Assembly (NCBI GenBank): GCA_911728435.2
Contig: OU452198.1
Location: forward strand, 39,585,902-39,649,901
DNA: 64,000 bases
DNA from: Apoderus coryli
Taxonomy: Eukaryota; Arthropoda; Insecta; Coleoptera; Attelabidae
Direction of reading: 5' to 3'
The translations under genes were made by a program, and so were the position numbers. Within the stretch, counting starts at the first letter, position 1; each line of letters opens with the position of its first letter. This document shows, in pieces, positions 11,691 through 22,146 of this stretch. Below the pieces are notes generated by a model. That model saw only the letters and a list, made by a program, of their open reading frames with translations, did not search any database and was not told the origin of the DNA.

Positions 11691-11835
11691 TTAAAAGATG
11701 AGTTCAAGATGGTGTTCAATTGAAACCAGTTTGCATATTAGATATGTCGTAGGTCGTAGGATTTAAATGCAGGTTTGTAATATAATATTCTGATCAATCC
11801 TTTTGCAAAAATTTAATTTCAAAGCATACACTTAC

Positions 11836-12007
11836 TTATTTTGTTTGCATCTCGCTGATAAGGATCCATCGAGTCCAGTTGTTCTTCAGGCATGTTCTTT
11901 AAATTCCCGAGTCCATATTTCAGAAGTACTTGATTGCAGTTTGGCGTTGATGATGTATCACAATAGTTTTCAACTTGGTTTGCGAAGAGTGAGTAAATAT
12001 AGGAAGT
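11836..12007 (-). CDS. Reg-5: Reg-5-like protein, exon 2
   Basis: Bounded by the acceptor TTTTCCTTTGCAG (ending at 12008) and the donor GTAAGT (from 11835). It enters in phase 0 after exon 1 (...SKEEK|TSYIYSLF) and leaves one base of a codon (ATA A|). It encodes residues 35-91, including C50 and C58 and the block LDSMDPYQRDANKI, the part that most resembles the Reg-5 family. The two cysteines eight residues apart may pair in the secreted protein. Confidence 0.85.
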
Positions 12008-12345
12008 CTGCAAAGGAAAACGGAATTTAATTCCAAATTATTGGACGTCTACAGAAATATGGAATACTTCGTTAGAATTTATTTATACCTAATATTCGGC
12101 ATAGAAAATATTTGGAAATACATCGCTAATGGCTGACCTACCTATTTGTTAAAGTGATGCGATTTTTAATTCGATATGCATGTAGTAGCTAACATCATTA
12201 TTACAACTTAGCTTATGAAACTTTGATGTTATTTTTTTGGATAAATTAGAGTTGCGACAGATTTAAGCTGTTGGGTCAATGAAAAGGTAAAAAACTGTAT
12301 TTTGATATTTATTTGTTCACAATACACATTCACATGTGTAAATAT

Positions 12346-13060
12346 TTTTTTCGCCTGTCTGCACTTAAACAGAGTTTTACCGCCCGCATATGCGGGCGGT
12401 AAATGACCATTTAGCGCCCGCTCTTTTTATTTTTTTTTCACAGATGGCGCTACTGTTAGATTTCCAATAATAACGTTTACATCAGTAGTTTTCACTCACT
12501 TAACTTAATGTGCATTCCATCTAGAGGATAAGTCGACAATTAATTGAGAAAGTTTACTTAAGTAGTCTTCTGCCATTCCGCTAAACTCATTTAATTATTT
12601 AAAATTGTCCATTATTAATTAGTAATCACTTTTTAATTATTATTGTAGTACCGAAATATACCGAAAATGGTAACATCAAATTTGTATAGCGTACACGCTC
12701 AGATAATAATTTGACAGTTTCTTTCTGCATTTAAAATACTCAACATTGACATGTGAGCCTGTCACATAAGTTTATCTGATCTGAGTTTGTCAAAGGATAA
12801 CGCCTATTATCATTTACGTCAAAAAATACTCCCATTAATTACTGTCAAAAACTGTCAGTTCATAACAGTAATAATTAATTATTAAAATAAAGTTCTTTTG
12901 GTTTAATATTGTACTATGAAGAGGCAGGCGAAAAACAGTTGTAAGCACCACTGGCGGTAAAGCCGCTGCAGCCCTTCGAGTATAGCTGCCCTCGCTCGCT
13001 TCGCTCACTCGTGCGTCTATACAGCGGCGGGCTGCAACGAATGCTTTACCGCCCTTTATA
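12346..13060. repeat. GC-rich palindromic element
   Basis: A perfect 28-bp palindrome sits at 12376-12403 (half-site TTTACCGCCCGCAT), in a region otherwise about 70% A/T. A near-palindrome of about 101 bp follows at 12953-13053, starting GGCGGTAAAGC, ending GCTTTACCGCC, with the core CTCGCTCGCTTCGCTCACTC. TTTTTCGCCTG at 12348 and its inverted match CAGGCGAAAAA at 12925 could be the ends of one unit. It is probably a non-autonomous DNA element whose exact borders are unclear. Confidence 0.6.
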
Positions 13061-14983
13061 CTTAATATACTATTAGAGCTCTCGATTCCATTCCAAATTA
13101 AATAGGTATGTAATAATTATCATGAAGTAGGTATATAATAAAGACAGTAGTAACTTTACAAATTGGATTTTTCCTACATAATAGATAAGTGAACTGTTAC
13201 AAATCTCTATTAATTAATCAACTTAATTAAAAGTTATAATTATTACTATTACAATTTATTCCATATACATAAACATATGAATGCATATTTTTATTTACAT
13301 ATTTCTAATAAATGAATATATTATTTCTTTTTGTCTTATATAATTATATCTATTATTGAATGTATCGTTATGTAACAGTAATATTAGTTTTTATTCGTTC
13401 CTTAACGGTTCCCTATTTTTTTTCTTACAGACCTATTTAATGGTTGTTATTATTAGTTAGTTGTGTTATTGAAATTGGTAAATATTTGACTATATTAGCT
13501 ATAAAGCCGAAGAAAACATACCTACCCATTACTTTTCGTCATATAATTTAATCGGTTTCGCTAGCCGGAAAGCACAACTTTTCAATGCCAAATAATAAGT
13601 AGGTATAAGATTACGCAGGGGCGATTTATTGCTGTTATCAAGCTAAGTATCTTGTGAATCAGAATTCTAATAATATTTAGGCTTCACAAATTCTACAAAT
13701 CACTGGCATAGACATAATTTTCTTGTGTTTACTCTCTGACTGGAAATCGTGTATGCAGAAGAATTGGGTAGATTTATAACATGATCTTCTAACAAGAAAT
13801 CATGCAGGTCCTAGGTAAAAAAAATTCTAAACAAAATGTTCCAATAAATAAACAATATATTTCACTGTTAATAAGCAGTAGGGAAATACGGAAATTAATC
13901 ATTTTAGACCAAAGAATTTAGCAAATCCAGATGATTTTGTAGTAATATTTATGATGTATTTTGTGGTAATATCACCTTGAGAAAGAGTCAAGAAAGACTA
14001 CCTGGAATGATGCAGATAGACAACGACAACAACTAAATATTTAGGTGTAAAAAAGCAGGGAAGTAGCAATAGTAAACTCCATAAAGTTTTCCACATGGAC
14101 TTCTACTTATCAAAGAGGTATATGTAGATACGCAGCAACTAAATAGTTGGGGTAAAAAAGTGGTAAACTCCACCTAAATTTTACTGAATTTCATGGATGA
14201 GGGAACTAACAATAATAAAATACAAAAAGTTTCCCAAATGAACTTCGATTCCATGTACTTGGAATCCGATGATTTTAACTATATACCATAGTATACATTT
14301 ATTTTTTTGCAGGTTGTAGGGTATTTCATCGCATTGCATTCGATAAAACAAAAACATGTAGAAAAGTGGCATTTTTAGCCAAAATTGAATGCTCTATGGA
14401 TGAACTGAAGGACTGTGTGTCTTTGTGCAATGATGACTGAGAAAAAATCACAAAATCAAAGTAGGCCTAGGATTTTGAAATTTTGTACAGTTTTACAAGA
14501 GTTGTGGCACCTATCCTGAGACACACTGTATATATATTTACTTTATTTAATTTTTCGATTTAACCTACACGTTTTTTTAGAATAAACGTTTGCAGGTCAA
14601 AACAAAATATTATATTATATTTTTCTTCTTTAGAATCATGAAATTTGATCTAAGATCTTTGTGGAAAAGACCTATTTTACATTATCGAATTCTTTATTGA
14701 AATATAGAGCGATCAATGAAAAAATCTGTTTTCTAAATTGAATCACACTATTTTTGTAGTCGTCAAATAAGTATAACAGTTTTTAAACTATGCGCAGTTT
14801 CCTATGTTTACGACTTAAAGTTCAATTCCTAGTTGACCTTGAGCATGAAGCAACAAAATATTCCAAATACTAAGGTAGCCTACAAACATTTCCTTGTAAG
14901 AAATTTTTGACTACAAAACGTGTGAAATGTAGCAGAGGTATAGGCATATCCTAATTTTAGCTTAAAAATAGTATAATATCTGT
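13061..14983. other. Intronic DNA, nothing firm
   Basis: AT-rich. Loosely repeated words (AACTAAATA..TTGGGGTAAAAAAG and AAGTTTTCCACATGGACTTC variants) at 14025-14250 hint at a degenerate short tandem repeat. No protein resemblance seen. Confidence 0.4.
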
Positions 14984-15478
14984 TTATTATATATACATAA
15001 AGTTGTTTCTATTTTTCTTTGACCTTTTCTTTATTATATTTATTTTGCTTTGACTTTTCTTGATTTTAGATCAGGATTTTCTAAAATTTAACTGCCACAT
15101 AATATTTTAACAATTTATTATGGCATTTCGATCATTTTTTTTTAACTTTATCAAATATCTAAAATATTGAGAAACAATTTCGTCAAACACTACAAAATTT
15201 ACTCTTACCACCTTCAGCGTTTTGGAATGATATCCACGCTGAAAGTGGTAATTGTAAATTTTGCAGTTTTAACTTAGTGTTTGACGAAACTGTTTCTCAA
15301 TATTTTAGATATTTGATAATGTTAAAAAAAATGATCGTAGCGTCATAACAAATTGTTAAAATATTATGTGGCAGTTAAATTTTATAAAATCCTGACCTAA
15401 AATCAAGAAAAGTCAAAGCAAAATAAATATAATAAAGAAAAGGTCAAAGAAAAATAGAAACAAATTTATATAATATAT
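14984..15478. repeat. Long inverted repeat (arms about 240 bp)
   Basis: The left arm 14984-15220 and right arm 15235-15478 are reverse complements with few mismatches, meeting at a 15-base loop flanked by ACCACCTTCAGCGT and ACGCTGAAAGTGGT. Shared words include AACTGCCACATAATATTTTA and GAAACAATTTCGTCAAACAC in inverted form. It is typical of a fold-back transposon. As intronic RNA it would form one long stem. Confidence 0.85.
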
Positions 15479-15499
15479 ACATTTATATAGATATACTAT

Positions 15500-15776
15500 T
15501 TTCTTTTAGATATTTGACAAAGATAAACAAAAAATGATCGTAACGTCATTTTTTTCTCATTTGTTATTAGGTGTGTAAGTGATATTATTATTATTATTAT
15601 TGTTTATTATTATAGTCTTTGTTACCGCTTTACATGTAATTACCACTTGTGGTGTTTGTAGGGTTATTTGAATAAAATAATAATAATAATAAATTGTTAA
15701 AATAATATGTGGCAGTTAAATTTTATAAAATCCTGACCTAAAATCAAGAAAATTCAAAGCAAAATAAATATATATA
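15500..15776. repeat. Third arm of the inverted repeat, split by a LINE tail
   Basis: A direct copy of the right arm (TAGATATTTGACAAAG...ATGATCGTAACGTCAT, then AAATTGTTAAAATAATATGTGG onward) is broken at 15545-15690. The insert ends GGTTATTTGAATAAAATAAT and further AAT units. It is probably a very short 5'-truncated LINE. Confidence 0.65.
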
Positions 15777-16167
15777 TATATAGTTCATTGGTCCTAAAAG
15801 GGGGATTTTAAATTTCAAACTATTATTATATAAAAGGAAATGGTGTTTGATTTTTCAGAAATTTCCAGTGCTTTAATATAACAAATTTATTTATAGGTAC
15901 ATAATTCGTTGAGAAAAATTACGTTTACATAAAAAACAAAATTTTAAACTGTAATATGATAAAAGTAAATGTGATGTTTTGTGAAATAGATATTTTTTAT
16001 GTAAAGAAAAAGACAAGAATTTAGTTTATAGAATGCAATTTAAAAAAAAAAAAAATTTAATAACAAAACTGTTAAATATATTTAATTTCCAGAGAATAAA
16101 ATAGAAATAGAACACCTGAAGAAGACGTTAAATCATCGTCGTAAAAAAAAAGATTACGTTTACATAC

Positions 16168-16269
16168 CTTTTCCTCTTTACTCAAAAATTCCCACATTGG
16201 TATTGCTGATCCACTAACCGCAATTACTAGTCCACATAAACACAAAACACTTTTATAACAAAACATCAT
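16168..16269 (-). CDS. Reg-5: Reg-5-like protein, exon 1 (signal peptide)
   Basis: ATG at 16269, with a second ATG directly after it. It encodes 34 residues: a hydrophobic signal peptide (KSVLCLCGLVIAVSGS) with likely cleavage before or after A22, then AIPMWEFLSKEEK, ending exactly at AAG|GTATGT. The protein is therefore expected to enter the secretory pathway. The short mature N-terminus leading into exon 2 supports the three-exon model. Confidence 0.85.
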
Positions 16270-16511
16270 TTTAATTTTTTTATTTTTAATTATTGTTTTT
16301 ATTATATATTGATCTCAACACGTAGGTATGTACTGAAATCTTAATAAAAATAACTTTCTTCGTTTTTAATTGGATGAAAATTCAAGAAAGAAAGTACTAG
16401 TTAATTCGTAATAAACTGAATTCAATAATATAGTAGGTATACTTGGTAATCACTTGTTGAGCGTGCTACTTCAAAATCGCTAATGTTTTGGTCCGGCTAG
16501 TGAGCGTTTGT

Positions 16512-16517
16512 TTTATA
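16512..16517 (-). promoter_or_regulatory. Candidate TATA box of the Reg-5-like gene
   Basis: CTATAAAAC on the minus strand, about 245 bp upstream of the start codon. A transcription start near 16485 would give a 5' UTR of about 215 bp. No clear TCAGT initiator was found at the expected spacing, so this is tentative. A second TATATAA at about 16305 is too close to the ATG to be preferred. Confidence 0.3.
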
Positions 16518-16981
16518 GAAAAACTTGAATGTATACAGGAGAATAAACGTCATGTTTTGTCGTGTCGTCCGTCCTGTCGTAGGTAACCGGATTTCTGGCC
16601 TATGTAATATGTACATATATTTTCTGGTCGGAGATTCCTGATGATAAAATAATCATCATAATAGTTTATAATCGGTCGTCTCTATCATACAGTGGCGCGA
16701 CAGTACACTCCTGGTTTGAAATCTCGCCTACGTTCATTCCACCTGTATATCTATCTCTAAAAATACGTTAAAGTTCAAAGCACTTTGAGAAAAAAGAAAA
16801 TACAGCGCAGAACGATTTTAACTTACAATTTAGCACTCTAGATCTGATGAAATAAAATAAGTACCTACCTACATAATACACCTGCTATTACTAAAATAAT
16901 CAAATTCCGTATTTTTTCTCATATTTTGGATGGAGTTTTTAATATTCATAATTCTCATATCTTACGTTTTAGAGTTTTGTC

Positions 16982-18246
16982 CGAGGGTTGCCTTTTATAT
17001 TTCGGGATTAGAGAACAAAAACAAATATTAATCATCGAAAATCACTTTATTGTTTTTCAAAATATTCCCCAAGAAGATCTATGCACTTTTGCATGCGTTT
17101 GAACCAATTGTCGAAGCACTTTGGCTACTCTGATTGAGGTATCCACAACATTCATTCTGAATGCAGCAACCGCTTCTTCAGGTGTCGAAAAACGTTGACC
17201 TCTCAGTTTGTTTTTTACGTACGGGGTTAAAAAGAAGTCATTCGGTGCCAAGTCAGGACTATACGGCGGATGACTCATCAAATCGATGTTTTGGGTGCTC
17301 AAAAATGCAGTTGTTTGAGCCGATGTGTGAGAGCTCGCATTGTCGTGGTGGAGAGTGATCCGTCTTCGGCGGTTGGTTTTCCTGAATTCTTGGAAGACAA
17401 CTGGCAAACAAATGGTTGTGTACCACTCAGAATTGACTGTTCTGCGTTGTTCAGTTTTGCCGAAAAAACAGGCGACCATTTGCTTGGAAGTGCTTCGTGC
17501 GCGAACAACTTTTGTTGGATTTGGCTCATCTTGAAACACCCATACAGTCGACTGCTGTTTACTTTCGGCCTCATACGCGTAAATCCACGATTCATCACCT
17601 GTCACGATGTTATAGACGTGTTTCGAAGCACCGGGATCGTATTTTTTGAGCATTTCTTTCGACCAATCGACACGAGCTTTTTTTGAGCGATTGACAAATT
17701 GTGTGGGATCCAACGCGAACAAATTTTTTTGACAGTCAAATGTTTATGCAATATTGAATGTATGCTGGTCCCAGTAATGCCTAAGGTTGTCTCAATCTCT
17801 TGATAGGTTACATGACAATCTTCTAATATCAGTTCGCGCACAGCATCAGTGGTTTTCGGAACAACAACTGATTTTGGACGACGTTCACGATATTCGTCTT
17901 GGAGTGAACTACGACCACGATTGAATTCACCATACCATCGATAAACACTGGTCCTTGATGGAGCTTCATCGCCAAAAATTGAATTAAGTTCATCCAGGCA
18001 CTGTTGCTGAGTTAATCCACGTCGAAAGTTGTAAAAAATAATCGCACGAAAATGTTTACGATTTAATTCCATTTCTGGGCCGAGATGAATCTTTTAAGTT
18101 ACTGTAAACAACACAAATAGCGCTCGTATGTCAAAACGTTCTGAGTACGTATAACCTCAAAAATATCCAATTTTACGATAGATCTGTCAGTTGCCTGATT
18201 GCATCACCAGGGTTGCCAAATCCCGAAATATAAAAGGCAACCCTCG
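16982..18246 (-). mobile_element. mariner transposon, 1265 bp, with 28-bp TIRs
   Basis: The TIRs at 16982-17009 and 18219-18246 are exact inverted copies, beginning CGAGGGTTGCCTTTTATATT. TA follows the right end; the left flank reads TC, so one half of the TA duplication has mutated. The length is normal for mariner. The transposase inside is broken. A second copy of the family starts the window in the opposite orientation. Confidence 0.95.
17047..18072 (-). pseudogene. mariner transposase pseudogene
   Basis: Starts at 18072 with an N-terminal paired helix-turn-helix region (SVYRWYGEFNRGRSSL). The DD34D catalytic core follows: TGDESWIYAYE, HHDNASSHTS and YSPDLAPNDFF hold the three aspartates. 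Lesions: loss of one A in an A-run near 17680 shifts the frame after NLSIAQKK; about eight residues are missing between FFGKT and EQRRTVNSEW; and near 17130 a further frameshift plus a TGG-to-TAG change disrupts the end, whose old reading finishes GEYFEKQ at 17047. It cannot make an active transposase. SETMAR-like labels in databases derive from this family. Confidence 0.95.
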
Positions 18247-19118
18247 TATGCCACAGAAAAAAATTACCGCTTTGAGTATACCACGCCACCCAATCATGAC
18301 TATATTCGACCTTGAAACAGATCCTCATCGGAAAAATATCTTTATTATTAATAATTAAATTAAATTCTGTTCGAAAAAATATGTTTTCTTTTGTTGTTTT
18401 TTATTACCATAGTTAAACAGGCAAAGAATCATAAATTTTATAGTCATAGCGATGAAATGATGAGGAACAGTATAATAGTGCCGACCTGGCGTATTTCGAT
18501 TGAGGTTATCGGAAGTCCTATAGAGCATTTTATAACATGGATATTCAGGTTGATTATATAAATTCAATTTAAAACCCAAAATAGATAAATTGGAAAAATA
18601 TTGTTTCTCCAGCTGTCACCAATTAGAATTTCGAGAATAGTTCGAAATATCAACAAACTACTTTATATTTTAAGGTAAACATGACAATCCCCATGTTGTG
18701 AATATATAAATTTAGCATAATTGTTGGGATAGGTATTCTTGCAAATTATCTACTAGGATAAAATGTGCAATTGCCTGAGTGCCTAAATAGGAACGACTAT
18801 TAAATATTCGACCAAGCCTATGGTTTCGACATGATGGTTGCCCAGGGCTCCTCAGAGCAACTGTTCATGAATTCTCGAAAGCTATTTATGGAGAACACTT
18901 GATCGGAAGAGGAGGTTATGTTGCTTAGTCATCAAGGCCTCCCGATTTGAGTACATAACATAATATAATACAGAAAGAGATCAGTTTTGGGAAAGAATTC
19001 AAGACGCTGGTAACAAGGACGAGATTTCGACAATAATTTCATATTGAAACTGTGGCCGTAATGCCGAGCATTTTTTGGGAGATGGTTTTTTAGTTTGTTT
19101 TTTATGTTCTTGAAAATT
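18247..19118. other. Intergenic DNA, nothing recognised
   Basis: No frame with family resemblance and no clear repeat structure by eye. Confidence 0.4.
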
Positions 19119-19660
19119 ATTTTTTCTACGACTGTCTTTATTATATGTTCAATCATGATTTGAAAATGTAGTACATTGTAATGCTGTTTATCATTTACCC
19201 GTGCGTAATAATATTTCCCACTAATTGCTAGGCAACTAGTGGGAAATATTACGCACGGATAAAATTTCGTGGTAATGACAAAAGTAGCGGCGGTCATGAA
19301 AAAACACCATAGCAACGCCGAAAATACAAACACCAAATTGGCAGTTTTGGTATTTATAATTAATAATAATAATAATTTCAAAATACATAAACAGTGATAG
19401 TGAATATAGTTTAACACCACCTAGTCAATTTAATACTTCTAATTTATCGTGTTTAGGCTTATACGCTAACAAGGGTAAGTTTCGCAAAACAAATACATAA
19501 AAATTATGTTAAATTTGTTCAAAAGCATTAAAAACAGTCGAAGAAAAAGTATAGTGTGAAACTCACATGAAATGAGCATTTCCTACTCGTATGATTTACA
19601 GCACTCGGCTGCGGCTCATGCTGCAAACGATCATACTCATGTTCGTTGCACAATATACTA
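19119..19660 (+). repeat. Dispersed repeat, copy 2, with inserted hairpin
   Basis: Second copy of the 2640-3140 repeat. The mini-exon frame (NSDSEYSLTPPSQFNTSNLS, then CLGLYANKG) and its donor GGTAAGT are kept, but the start codon is lost. Relative to copy 1 it carries an extra palindrome at 19199-19260 and a second hairpin-prone stretch (GTATGATTTACAGCA...TGCTGCAAACGATCATAC) near 19589-19641. Confidence 0.65.
19199..19260. repeat. Hairpin palindrome inside repeat copy 2
   Basis: CGTGCGTAATAATATTTCCC at the left pairs with GGGAAATATTACGCACG at the right, around TTGCTAGGCAA. Copy 1 has only CCGTGCACAATAAATTTCC at this point. The hairpin is either an insertion here or a deletion in copy 1. Confidence 0.7.
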
Positions 19661-20439
19661 ATTTAATATTAGAATAGAAAATAGAGTTTTTCTAAAACTG
19701 TCAATATTTTTATACCAATGTCAGTATGCGAACTGTCAGTTTTTTTAATTGAAAACTATTTTTTCTGGGTTTGGAAATTGTCGCAACCGGGCTGATCAGA
19801 AACGGTGATAGATGGAAGAACCTCATACCCAATAGGTACCCTCAAAAACTTAATGTATAGTTATGGGTTAATCGGGAATACTTCATTGGACCATTTTGTC
19901 TTAGAGGGAATTAAAATTCTGGACTTACTTACAATTTTTGATCCAGAAGATTGTTTTAGAACTAATAAGATGATGGAGCCCGGGTTCAGTAGAGAGATTA
20001 AATACGTAACTATCAGATACATGAATGATTGGTAATGATTTCAATCCGTTAGAAACTTCGATTTTATAACAATTGTTCAAAAAATACCACAGCTAATAAA
20101 AATTATATAAGGGCTATTAATTGCTGAAAAGCTCTATGAGAGTTTGGCATGGCGATATTTTATTCATTTACTTTATTTATTTAATAGGTAGGTACGCCTC
20201 TGTCATTCTAATCTTCTTTTCGTTCAAATTGACTTACAATATAGGAATAGGCTAATAAAGTTAGATAAAATTACGATACATAACATCTGAGAACCATTTT
20301 CTGTATAAGTTCAAGGCAACATTGAAAATAATTTTTGACAAGTGATTTATTGACGTTACCAGAGCAATTGATAGAGTTGGACCAATATACGATATATATC
20401 TGACCGCATCCCTCTTACCACTGCGTGTTCTCGTAAAGC
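19661..20439. other. Intergenic DNA with an unidentified short frame
   Basis: A plus-strand frame at 19805-20035 (76 codons, containing LDLLTIFDPEDCFRTNKMME) has no recognised relatives. It may be chance or a transposon scrap. Confidence 0.3.
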
Positions 20440-20870
20440 ATTATCTAACTGCTAATTGAGAGCCAAGGCAGTATAGAGCAGGTTTTTGTATTGCAGGCCT
20501 GTGCGGGGACTGTTATGATCATCCGAGCCGTATAGTTCCCACCTAAGTCTCAGCTGGACCATAGCGATACACACATTTCCCACTGCGATGATGTGTTTGT
20601 TATGCGATTTTAACGTACCATATGGAATCTGGTTCGACGATCGATATGGCTCTTCCATCTCCCGGATGAGTCGGGTTTTCCGCGGGAATCCGAGGTCTGT
20701 GGTTTACAAACTTTCACAATTTGTTTCAATTAAACAAGTTGTACGGTAGCAGAGGACGCAGTCTGGACTTGATATTGAGTCATACACCACTATATTTCAA
20801 TATCACGGTTGACTTTGGTAATTCTGGTCCTGATTGTCCCCAAGTGGAAAGCGCTAAGTTAAGGTGTTCA
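20440..20870 (+). pseudogene. LINE endonuclease remnant
   Basis: Reads CDFNVPYGIWFDDRYGS in one frame (compare the GDFN box of APE-like LINE endonucleases) and, after frameshifts, GSRGRSLDLILSHTPLYF and VDFGNSGPDCPQVE, matching the later LDLIL...DH part of the domain. Stops and shifts make it non-functional. No reverse transcriptase follows. Confidence 0.6.
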
Positions 20871-21724
20871 ACAAAATGATTTCCAAGATCAGTACGTCAT
20901 CGAATCCTCTGCGCGAATGAGATGCGCAAACTAGCCGCGCCCACCAGACTTTATATTCTCTCCCTTAGTTGTTCTCTGACCTAACCTTATTCATGTTTGT
21001 TTGACGTACGTCATTAAATGCGTTATTCCTGCTGTTATACCTACAACAGGGGAAAAATAAAATTACTACAAACACTTCCGTTTTTGATTTTGGACATTTA
21101 AATATTCTAAATGAACTGTACTACCGATATTGTATCATAATCTATTCTGCAGTTATTTGGTATTTTCGCGTTATAAATCATTCAGTTGGCGCTTTTTAAC
21201 ACGCAAAATCACTATAAATGATTCCTTGCTTGTTGTTCTGTTTTATCTTTTGTGTTTGTGATCGGATGCTGTTTTTGTTGCTTTGCTGTGTGTCGCGCAT
21301 TTATGGTAAAATGTTTGGGTTTTTCTAAAAATCCACATTCCGATGGCTTTTCGACTACCAATGGCATTTTTGCGATTTGTTATACATGCATATTTTTTGT
21401 TTAACTTATGTAGATTTAAAGAAATACAGGGTGATTTTAAATAGTTCACGAATTTATGCAGGTTAATTATTATTAATAATTGCGTTATTATTTTAAAGGA
21501 ATATTTCTGCTTATTTTAATTAACAAAATACTTTTATATTGGGCAAAAACATCATTTCATTGGGCTTCTTATGGTCTTTTTTTATATATCTTCATCAATA
21601 ATACAAGTGACCTTATATCTGCAAATACAAATAAACTTAAGTACGTTGTGGCGACCAACAATTTCGTGTTGCGCCTTTTTGTAAATATATAGTCTTTTTT
21701 ATTTGAATTTTACTCACATATGTA
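20871..21724. other. Intergenic DNA, nothing recognised
   Basis: ATACAGGGTGATTTTAAATA at 21424 resembles a TIR end of insect DNA elements, but no partner was found. Confidence 0.35.
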
Positions 21725-21770
21725 ATAATAATAATAATAATAAATGGCCTTTATTAAAAAAAAAATAATT
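21725..21770 (-). repeat. LINE 3' end, sense (ATT)n tail
   Basis: On the minus strand AATAAAGGCCATTTATTATT followed by further ATT units, nearly the same terminus as the LINE at 54657-55390. It is a truncated minus-strand insertion. The flanking plus-strand frame from 21776 to 21960 (AILQAATILHANKKIGCVAP) is unidentified. Confidence 0.5.
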
Positions 21771-22064
21771 GAATGACATACCAAAGCAAAAGAATCTATT
21801 TCTAATGCAAGAAATAAGAAATGCTATACAATTAGGCGACCTATAGCACATTCGGCTATTCTACAAGCTGCTACAATATTACATGCAAATAAAAAAATCG
21901 GTTGTGTTGCCCCAAAACTTTCCCGGCAAGATAATAGAATATAATCAAAAATATATGACCTGCGTAACGAAACAGAATTTTAATAATAATTATTATTATT
22001 ATTGTATTATTTCCAATAAACTAACGTAACAAACTAACTAATTTATTCAAAAATTGGAAAAAAA

Positions 22065-22146
22065 ATATTGCCAGAGCTGGGATTCGAACCCATAACCTTC
22101 CGCATGCGAAGCGCACGCTCAATCAATAACGCCAAAAACCCTTTAA
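22065..22146 (-). repeat. tRNA-derived sequence (SINE head or tRNA pseudogene)
   Basis: The minus strand carries a perfect B box GGGTTCGAATCCCA and an anticodon arm GTGCGCTTCGCATGCG, much as in tRNA-Ala, but the D arm is irregular and the 5' acceptor strand does not pair with CTCTGGCA. A polymerase III promoter relic is likely; a working tRNA is not. Confidence 0.5.

Larger units (their letters stand above)
1770..11835 (-). other. Intron 2 of the Reg-5-like gene (10.07 kb)
   Basis: The donor GTAAGT lies at 11835 and the acceptor TTACAG at 1770. The intron has filled with repeats: a copy of a repeat bearing a small exon (2640-3140), a MITE relative (4590-5035), a plus-strand LINE tail (5113-5140), a tRNA-like patch (6481-6550) and a 3.4 kb LINE in the sense orientation (7711-11140). 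Confidence 0.85.
12008..16167 (-). other. Intron 1 of the Reg-5-like gene (4.16 kb)
   Basis: The donor is AAG|GTATGT at 16167 and the acceptor TTTGCAG at 12008. It contains palindromic DNA (12346-13053) and a hairpin-forming repeat (14984-15775). Around 16110-16135 the words CACCTGAAGAAGACG...CATCGTCG resemble Penelope terminal motifs, weakly. Confidence 0.85.

Noticed and set aside
16296..16310. TATATAA as the promoter of the Reg-5-like gene
   Set aside because: It would leave almost no 5' UTR before the ATG at 16269; the TATA at 16517-16512 fits better.
17270..17686. Plus-strand frames opposite the mariner transposase
   Set aside because: Antisense shadows of a recognisable transposase.
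22065..22146. A functional tRNA gene
   Set aside because: The B box and anticodon arm are good but the acceptor stem does not pair and the D arm is irregular.
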